Source: Poronia punctata (Eukaryota > Ascomycota > Sordariomycetes > Xylariales > Xylariaceae). Taken from it: a DNA stretch of 10,456 nt. Shown here one piece after another: positions 1-6,474 of the stretch. Position 1 is the stretch's first letter; the number at the start of each line of letters is the position of its first letter. The position numbers and the translations under genes were made by a program. The stretch spans positions 1 to 10,456 of the forward strand of contig MU402025.1 of assembly GCA_022579005.1 (NCBI GenBank). The letters run 5' to 3'. The notes beneath the pieces are model-generated. The model made no database searches. It was given only the letters and a program-made list of their open reading frames with translations, and was not told the origin of the DNA.

Positions 1-962
1 TAAAAAAAACTTTAAATATTATATAAATATATATTATAAACTATAACTATAAATAAGTTTATAATAAGCTAATATTAAATTTATTTTTTAAAAAAGCTTT
101 TATAATTTATAGTTTAATGTTTTAATATAAGCTATTAATAATTTTTTATTTTTTTATAAAAAATAAAAAAGCTATAGTTTTTTTTAGTATATATTATGCT
201 ATTATTTAGCTTATGCTATGCTTATATATTGCTTTATATTGTTTATATATTAAAAAGCAATACTAATACTAACTTTTTCTATATATAGCTATACTTATTA
301 TTTGCTTATGCTAAGTATATGTTTTGCTACTAGTAATGCTTTTTTTTTTATATGTTTTTTTTTAATACTTAAACCTAAGCTTTAATATAAGCGTTAGTAT
401 TAGTATTGTTTTAAGCTTTGCTTTTGCTTATATATGCGTTTTTAATAATAATAGTAATAGCTACTAAAATTAATATTAGCTTATAATTATAAGTATAATA
501 TAAGCTATATATATAATAAGTGCTAGTTTAAATACTTATAGTTATAAGCTTGCTTTTTTTATTAGCTTTTTCTTTTAATAAAAAATTATATTAGCTTAGC
601 ATATAAATAGTATATAAATAGCATACTTTTATAATTATGCTTAGCTTTAAGCTTAAGTAAAGTTAAAAATAATTTATTAGCATTAAATATAATAATAAAG
701 CTTTACTATAAATTATTAGCATATACTAAGCATATTTTTAATAATTGTTTATAATATGCTTACTTTATACTTACTAGATTTAAAAATTATAAATATAATA
801 ATAAAAGCAATTTATTATAAAGTTAATATATGCTTATAATCTTTTTTTTATTATTATTAATACTAGTAATTATATTTATAGCTTTTTAAAACTAAAAGTA
901 TAATGTTTAATTTATAATATATGCTATAAACGTGCTAAAAGTATATACTAGCTTAAGCGCAA

Positions 963-1052
963 GCAAAAGCAAAAGTAAAAGTAAAAGCAAAAGCAAAAGC
1001 AAAAGTAAAAGCAAAAGCAAAAGCAAAAGCAAAAATAAAAGTAAAAATAAAA
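963..1052. repeat. Hexanucleotide tandem array, 15 units
   Basis: There are fifteen uninterrupted 6-bp units. Nine read GCAAAA, four read GTAAAA (units 3, 4, 8 and 14) and two read ATAAAA (units 13 and 15). A degenerate unit GCGCAA lies directly upstream at 957-962. All differences between units are C-to-T or G-to-A transitions at the first two positions; the four A positions never vary. This is what C:G to T:A decay of a once uniform GCAAAA array would look like. The array is the most C-rich repeat left in the AT tract. Confidence 0.9.
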
Positions 1053-1134
1053 TAAAAAAGCTAGTAAGTATAAAGGTTTTAAGTAAACGTAAAAAAAGTA
1101 TATTTTAAAAGTTTTTAAATAATTTAAGTAAGTT

Positions 1135-1153
1135 AAAAAAAAAAAAAAAAAAA
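1135..1153. repeat. A19 homopolymer run
   Basis: Nineteen consecutive A residues. It could be the relic of a retroposon poly(A) tail on the plus strand, but no upstream coding relic is readable, so simple-sequence slippage is equally possible. Confidence 0.8.
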
Positions 1154-2716
1154 CTATTAAGCTAGCATAAGCTAATTTTATATAAAGTAAAAAGTAAAAA
1201 ATTAAAAGGTAATAGTAATAGTAATAGTATTTAAAGCAAAATTAATAATAAACGTTTTAAAAAATTAATAAAAAAAGTGCTTTTTTAATATTTACTAAAT
1301 ATTTATAAACTTAATGCTTAAAAAATATTAAACTAGCTTAAATAATATAGCAAATAAAAGTAAAATAAAAAAAATAAAATAAAGCTAATTAGTATATAAA
1401 TAATATATAATTTACTTATATAGTAAAACTAAGTTTTATATTTTTTAGTAAAAGCTAGGTTTTTTTAGCTATATATTATTAATATATTAATAGTATATAC
1501 TAAGTAGTTACAGTATATATATAAGTTGCTTAAGTTTTATTATATACTTATTAATTAAAAACGTTTTACTTATACTTTTAGTATATTATTAGCATATATA
1601 TTATATATTAATATTATATAGTAAGCATACTAAAGCTTTTAAATATAATAAATATTATATTATTTATAAGTTAAAACTTATTTTTTAAATATACTAGCAA
1701 AGCATATATTAGCTATAAGCAAACTATATACTTTAAAAACTTACTTAATATTAAAAAGCTGTTTATAAATAGTTATATTTACTAAGTTTAAGTTTATACT
1801 TATTAAATAGTTAATATATATAAATTATATATTTTATTATATATTACTTATATATGCTAGTATATATATTTTAAATATGTTAATAAAGCTTTATAAATTA
1901 ATATATAATAGTATATATAAAAAGTAAGCTATATATATATTTTTAGTTTATTAATATAAATTACTTTATATATAGTATTGCTTTAAATAATAATATTATA
2001 GCTTTAAATAATTAGTATATACTAAGTATAAAAAAAAAACTTTTTATATATAATTATATAGCTTAAAAAGCTTAACTATAAAGTTAAAAGTATAATTTAA
2101 TAAAATAATATAGTTAGTATATACTAATAATATATTAATAATAAATATATATTAATATTATATGCTAAAATTTAAATAGCTAAAATATAGTTAGTATAAT
2201 TTTAATATATATATAATAAAAAGTAAGCTTTACTTTAGTAGCTGCTTTAGTTAGCAATATAAGCTAAACTTATAGTTAGCAAAAGTAAAGCATAAGTTAA
2301 AAAAAGGTTATATTTAAAACTTAGTTAAACTATGCTTTATTATTATTAAAAATTAAGCTTATAAAAGTTATATTAGTAATATATGCTATATATATATATA
2401 TTATATAAAAAGCATATATTTATTATAGTAGTACTTATATTTTAATAAGTTTATAGCTTTTAATATTTATAAGTTAATATATTTATTTTTATTAATAAGC
2501 ATGCTAAGCAAATGCTATATAAATACTATATAAATACTAAAAGTATATTATATATATATTATATAAATATTAAATATAGTATAAAAAATAAAAAAATAAT
2601 AAAGTATATATAAAGTAAAAATAGCTTTTTTATTATATATAGTTAGTATATGCTAAAGATTTTTTTTTTATATATATAAATTTATTATATTTATAGTATA
2701 TAGCCTTAGCATATAC

Positions 2717-2748
<32 letters not shown>

Positions 2749-2750
2749 AT
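2717..2750. repeat. TA dinucleotide microsatellite
   Basis: An uninterrupted (TA)10 is followed, after one extra T, by (TA)6. Shorter TA runs occur throughout the surrounding tract, so this is the longest member of a general pattern and not a separate element. Confidence 0.85.
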
Positions 2751-3285
2751 GCTATATATATTAAAAGCATATTTTAATTAAATATAAAAAAATAAATTAA
2801 ACTTATAATTATATATTAATTATTATAAAAAAAAAAAATTTAAAAAGTATATAAAAAAAAAAATTTTTATATAAGTAGATTTTATTACTTTAAATATATA
2901 CTTTATATATGCTAACTTTAATATTTTACTTTATATATATAAACTTAATACTTACTTATTATTTAGCTTAATATATATATAAATATATATTTTAACTTTA
3001 TATATTAACTAAAAATAAAATAATTATAAAATAACTTATATTATTATAAGCTTTATATATTAATTATAAGTATTTATAATAAATTAATATTTATACTTAT
3101 ATATATATAGTTTATATATATATAGCATATATAAACTTGCTATTTTTATAAAAACTTTTTTATATACTACTTAAAAAATATATATACTTTTATATATACT
3201 AGCTTTTAATATATAAGTTAGCACTTTTTTTATTTAAGCTTAAAAAAAATAATTTAAACTTTTTTTAAACTTTACTTAATTCTTT

Positions 3286-3304
3286 GCGCTAGTTAAACTA
3301 GCGC
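3286..3304. repeat. Near-perfect palindrome at the AT-tract edge
   Basis: The 9-base arm GCGCTAGTT (3286-3294) is followed by a single A and its exact reverse complement AACTAGCGC (3296-3304). The symmetry ends outside these arms (T at 3285 faces T at 3305). The element sits exactly where the AT-saturated DNA gives way to normal composition, and it contains the first GCGC motifs after a long CpG-poor stretch. It may be the terminal end of a decayed element, a protein-binding boundary site, or chance. The function is unknown. Confidence 0.7.
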
Positions 3305-3528
3305 TATTTTTAACCCTTGCCGAGCTTTTAGTTACCCCCCGCGACCTATATGCTCGCAGGTACCTACCTGGGTATCTAACAAAAATGCCACTAGCGCAGG
3401 GTCTTTGGCAATCGCGGACCACCGTACGAACAGCATCGTAACGACTGTGCCCCAATTCTCCAACATTACGTGTACAAGTACCTAGGTTACTGTAATCTGC
3501 TAGGTCAGATTGGTTGCTACAGCTACAG

Positions 3529-3538
3529 TACCTAGGTA
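3529..3538. repeat. TACCTAGGTA palindrome
   Basis: A perfect 10-bp palindrome. A close relative, GTACCTAGGTTAC, lies about 40 bp upstream (3478-3490). Both belong to the CCTAGG-centred family scattered through the non-coding DNA of this window. Confidence 0.75.
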
Positions 3539-3890
3539 ATCAAAACTGCGCTGCTGTCTGAGCTCTGTGTTGGTGAGTTTCCCTTGATAGTGGCAGAATC
3601 TCACACACCACGTAGACCACCATTTGGCCGACACCGGAGCTACCTGACGTGCGATTGTGTGATGTAGGTATGAGGTAACATACGATATATCCCCTGAAAC
3701 TTCGAGACATAATTTACCGTGGTAGGTGTTCTGGTCGACGGTGCAACTGGATGTATCTTGGCACATTGGTCTCGGTATCTACTCGTATTGTATCTACTGC
3801 CTCGAGCACCTACATAGTCCAAAGTCGTGTGGCACAGTGTAAAAGATCGATATGTAAGTAATAAATATGGGTCTCTGGGTAGATTCATAA

Positions 3891-3917
3891 TACCTAGGTA
3901 CCTACCTACCTATGTAC
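3891..3917. repeat. CCTAGG palindrome with (TACC) tandem extension
   Basis: A TACCTAGGTA palindrome runs directly into repeated CCTA/TACC units and ends in TATGTAC. This is the longest instance of the motif family here. Such TACC/GGTA-rich stretches are familiar in Sordariomycete intergenic DNA. I know of no established function. Confidence 0.75.
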
Positions 3918-4046
3918 TTTTGGGTCGAATTCTATGTTTCGAGAAGAGATCTATCATGGGCGCCGATGGACAAGAAATTCGAATATGATGTTCGTCCTGC
4001 CAAAATTGAACACGGCGTCTCTGCCGTCTTTATAGATTGCCAGTAG
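3912..4046 (+). CDS. Doubtful 44-codon ORF
   Basis: An ATG-to-TAG frame that would encode 44 residues, starting MYFWVEFYVSRR and ending AVFIDCQ. The frame opens right after a TAA at 3888-3890. The residue mix is more protein-like than the longer open frames nearby: an alternating charged and hydrophobic stretch runs from about residue 19 to 43, with an internal ATG at 3966. I recognise no domain. It begins inside the TACC repeat, has no visible promoter and is short enough to occur by chance. It could be chance, a peptide gene, or the remnant of a decayed gene. I list it only because it would otherwise be overlooked. Confidence 0.12.
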   Translation: MYFWVEFYVSRRDLSWAPMDKKFEYDVRPAKIEHGVSAVFIDCQ

Positions 4047-4151
4047 TAATATAGTCGCACACGTGCTCTGGGGATTTGGTGCTTCAAGTATCAAACTTAG
4101 CTTTACCTCACCATGGACGGTCGGACCTTCCAAGGTCGGATTTTCGTCTTG

Positions 4152-4171
4152 CCTACCCTACCCTACCCTAA
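4152..4171. repeat. CCTAC pentamer array
   Basis: Four 5-bp units: three CCTAC and a final CCTAA. It resembles the ascomycete telomere repeat (CCCTAA), but the period is five bases and not six, so it is better read as a short simple repeat related to the CCTA motif family. Confidence 0.75.
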
Positions 4172-4330
4172 TAAGCCACGCTCGTACGGAAGGTGAGTGT
4201 TTGATCGACGGTAAGTAGACTTACTTTACTTACCCCGTCTTCGTTATGTGGTAGGTTAGGTAGGTGCATGTGGGACGTAGGCATACTAAAGTTCTATCAT
4301 TACAACAACCTTGTCTACATACTCGGCATT

Positions 4331-4350
4331 CAGTGTTTTACAGTGTTTTA
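4331..4350. repeat. Exact 10-bp tandem duplication
   Basis: CAGTGTTTTA occurs twice in direct succession. This looks like a slippage or duplication scar; no function can be read from it. Confidence 0.8.
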
Positions 4351-5117
4351 GTCTTTTTACCTTCCCATGTGGAATACAGTTCACCGCATCCTGGAGACGA
4401 AGCTGCATTGCAACCTAACAAAGTCATCCACCTTAGTGCAACTTCAAGCCCCTTGGGTTGTATGCGGCTCCTGCAGACAAGGTGGATACTCGCTTCAGCT
4501 GAACTTCGTTTTATACCTCACGATTGTATCCGTTGATTATCTAACCTTAGTCGATTTGGGGTCATCTAGATATTCATGTATACTTTGGTATGTCGCGGCT
4601 AACGATCATGTCGAGGAGCTCTCATCTCCAAGGGCCATGCCCAGCCGGCAAGCGGCAGCTAAAACGATTTCAACGTCGCCGAATCACCCTCGACTTTGAT
4701 TCAGTGCTACACACGTGTCACAGATAACGGATATACCATGCCCACGGCCGACACTGTTGGTGCAAGGCAATATCTTACTAGCAAACATCGGATGCCTTCT
4801 GTTACGATTTTCTAGCGGCAATGCATCCACCCATTGATGTTCTATCATATCCCTGGCAGACCAAGCATTCGTCTCATTTCTTTATCCCTGACACTTCATT
4901 AATCATTCCCTGCCACCGGTTGTTATTTAGACCTACTATTGACTAACACACGTTCATACCTAAAGCTCGGACTTCTATATCGGCCACGAACGATATCGTT
5001 TTCCCTATCCCTCCGTCTCTGGTCTCTGTGCGAGCCTAATATGCCCTGTTGTACGACCGGTTTGAACATACGCCAAGTACTCTGTACGCCCCTAAACGTT
5101 TTGAAGTTGAAGCTAGA

Positions 5118-5129
5118 CTAGGTACCTAG
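5118..5129. repeat. CTAGGTACCTAG palindrome
   Basis: A perfect 12-bp palindrome, centred on GGTACC instead of CCTAGG but built from the same CTAGG/CCTAG halves as the other family members. Confidence 0.75.
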
Positions 5130-5180
5130 ATGAGCTGCAGCTCTCCACTTCGAATCCAACTCTTTTCACAGTCCAATGGG

Positions 5181-5255
5181 ATTTACCTGCGGAGTATTTT
5201 CCTACAGATTTACCTACGGATTCAACTACGGATTCGACCACGGATTCACCTACTC
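5181..5255. repeat. Degenerate 12-bp minisatellite, six units
   Basis: Six diverged copies of a 12-bp unit close to ATTTACCTACGG begin at 5181, 5196, 5208, 5220, 5232 and 5244. A 3-bp insertion (AGT) sits between the first two. All spacings are multiples of three, so both strands keep an open frame across it; the minus strand gives a four-residue periodicity (VGES/VVES/VGKS). That frame has no other gene-like property, so I read the array as non-coding. Confidence 0.8.
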
Positions 5256-5913
5256 CTGACATTACAGCCAAAAGGGCGGCAAAAGTCCTGTCCATACCGC
5301 AATGGGCCAATGCAGTGGCAGCTTAACATTCCTAGCAGGATGAAACATAGTGTCGACGGGTACACAGAAACAGTGGACCGAGCTAGATCCTATTAGGAAC
5401 AGAACTACTGTAAAGTCCCGTGCCCGTATGCTAAAAGTAGAAAGGAGATAATTTCCAGAACATCGTAGCGTTGCAATGGTTACGTTGGTTACAATCAAAA
5501 CCATGCCTGCGGCTTGTCGATCCTGAACCGATCCCTTGGCATAGCTATGATTAACCAACAGCTTTTTCAGAAATCCTATTTACCTACCTAGTCTGTTAGT
5601 CTAACAAGCCAACCTAGGCTAGGTATGTACATACGTGCAGAGACACGCCTATCTATCTATTTATGTGTGCGTGTACACATGTTCTGCACATGTATCAGAT
5701 GTCGATGACGACACATGCGAACTCGAGGTCGGATGAAAATGAAAAAAGATGATGAGACGAGACACGACACGACAACGCTTCTTTTATTCTTTTGGGATGT
5801 CTTGACAGCTTTTTTGACGATCATGTCTGAGACATGGCGGTTGTCATCCCTTAGGTAGGGATTCGAGCATCTGCATCGCGAGAACTGCCGCCGGGGGTCT
5901 GGGGTTCGTACAG

Positions 5914-5925
5914 GTACACGTGTAC
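5914..5925. promoter_or_regulatory. Symmetric E-box, GTACACGTGTAC
   Basis: A perfect 12-bp palindrome centred on CACGTG (5917-5922), the core bound by bHLH factors of the Cbf1/Pho4/SREBP type in fungi. It lies about 550 bp upstream of the start codon at 6475, within the usual range for a fungal promoter. Binding is inferred from the core alone, and the palindrome could be chance. Confidence 0.35.
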
Positions 5926-6182
5926 GTGTAATTGGGAAAACTTGGCCAATTTGACTGTGGTTCCACACCTCGACATCCTTTGCCCTTCCGACCCCTGATC
6001 CTAAAGACGTCCGTCAACCGTTGACTGGTAAAAAGGCTCCACTCCCACCCCTGGCATGAGCTCTTCCCCTGCAGTGACTAGTCTACTTGATGCCGAGCTT
6101 TCTAGATATCAGTTGAAGCTGGGGCTAGTCGAGATATCCTTCTTACTAGGTATCGTTCCCTCCTAACTGAGATTGACCGCTC

Positions 6183-6260
6183 AAAACTTCTTCACTTGTT
6201 CAAATTTTCCCTTCTGCCTGTTTACCTTAGGGTGCTTTGTTTTTATACCCATTAATTTAG
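6183..6260 (+). promoter_or_regulatory. Possible core promoter of the 703-residue gene
   Basis: A pyrimidine-rich stretch (about 6187-6226, many CTTC and TTCCC groups) is followed by a TATA-like TTTTATACCC at 6241-6250, some 225-235 bp before the start codon. CT-rich tracts just upstream of transcription starts are common in filamentous fungi. The start site itself cannot be read from the sequence. Confidence 0.3.
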
Positions 6261-6360
6261 ACTTCTTTGTGCGTTCTCGCCAGGTCTAGCTCACATATAC
6301 GACCCTAACTACCACGCAACGACCACGTATAGACGAGATATAATCATACTTAATAATTTG

Positions 6361-6426
6361 ATGGGAAACACGACGGACCAAATTTTCATGTATTTTCCCA
6401 ATTCGTTCGGATTCCGTACTTCTTAA
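6361..6426 (+). other. Upstream ORF, 21 codons, in frame with main CDS
   Basis: ATG at 6361 opens a 21-codon frame (MGNTTDQIFM..., second ATG at 6388) that ends at TAA 6424-6426. It is in the same frame as the main CDS, and the next in-frame ATG is 48 bases further on at 6475. If the leader begins upstream of 6361, scanning ribosomes would meet this ORF first, so it could dampen or regulate translation of the main protein. Read-through of the TAA would give a 37-residue N-terminal extension. Whether it is transcribed is unknown; a transcript start downstream of 6361 would make it irrelevant. Confidence 0.35.
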
Positions 6427-6474
6427 TTGCGACGCAAAGGCTGTTTGGGGAAACAGCGCCTGGAGGCAACAAAG

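Larger units (their letters stand above)
1..3280. repeat. AT-saturated, RIP-like tract (left edge outside window)
   Basis: By eye, G plus C is only about 10-20% of bases, against roughly half in the rest of the window. All frames are dense in TAA and TAG stops, and no ORF or RNA gene is visible. The remaining C is nearly always preceded by G or A: TpC appears about three times (near 279, 566 and 840), CpA almost only as GCA, and I found no TGA, TCA, TGG or CCA. RIP in ascomycetes mutates repeated DNA at CpA and leaves TpA-rich blocks of this kind, so the inference is a heavily mutated transposon cluster, possibly pericentromeric. No transposon domain or terminal repeat is readable. Mitochondrial DNA is a less likely alternative, because the tract is continuous with nuclear-type sequence. 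Confidence 0.85.
3305..6360. other. Gene-poor intergenic DNA, normal composition
   Basis: About 3 kb with balanced base composition but no convincing gene on either strand. The longer open frames either begin at non-ATG codons or give protein sequences of random composition with no recognisable domain. What it does hold is several CCTAGG/GGTACC palindromes (for example 3478-3490, 3529-3538, 3891-3917, 5118-5129 and 5579-5622), a CCTAC array, a 10-bp duplication, a 12-bp minisatellite, a hairpin-capable repeat at 4210-4234 and an E-box palindrome. No tRNA-like structure was seen. The 3' part probably includes the promoter and leader of the gene at 6475. Confidence 0.6.

Noticed and set aside
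1..3280. Mitochondrial DNA insertion or CRISPR array as explanation of the AT-rich tract
   Set aside because: No mitochondrial gene, tRNA or rRNA is readable, and repeats are simple sequence without spacers; the C-loss pattern fits RIP-type mutation better.
4152..4171. Interstitial telomere repeat
   Set aside because: The period is five bases (CCTAC) and not the six of CCCTAA, and there are only four units.
4367..4699. Plus-strand ATG frame of 110 codons
   Set aside because: It has a real ATG, but the residue pattern is unremarkable, a second frame overlaps it on the same strand and no domain is visible. Transcript data could revive it.
5262..5558. Minus-strand frame of 98 codons
   Set aside because: It starts at TTG, and there is no domain or credible start in context.
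5657..5968. Minus-strand frame of 103 codons
   Set aside because: It starts at GTG, is rich in Arg, His and Cys as expected of non-coding reading frames, and crosses low-complexity GACAC repeats.
6427..6474. N-terminal extension of the main protein from TTG 6427
   Set aside because: TTG is not a normal start in fungi, and the codon before it is a TAA; the first proper start is ATG 6475. An intron from GTACTT (6416) to AG (6474) was considered but lacks a good branch site and donor.
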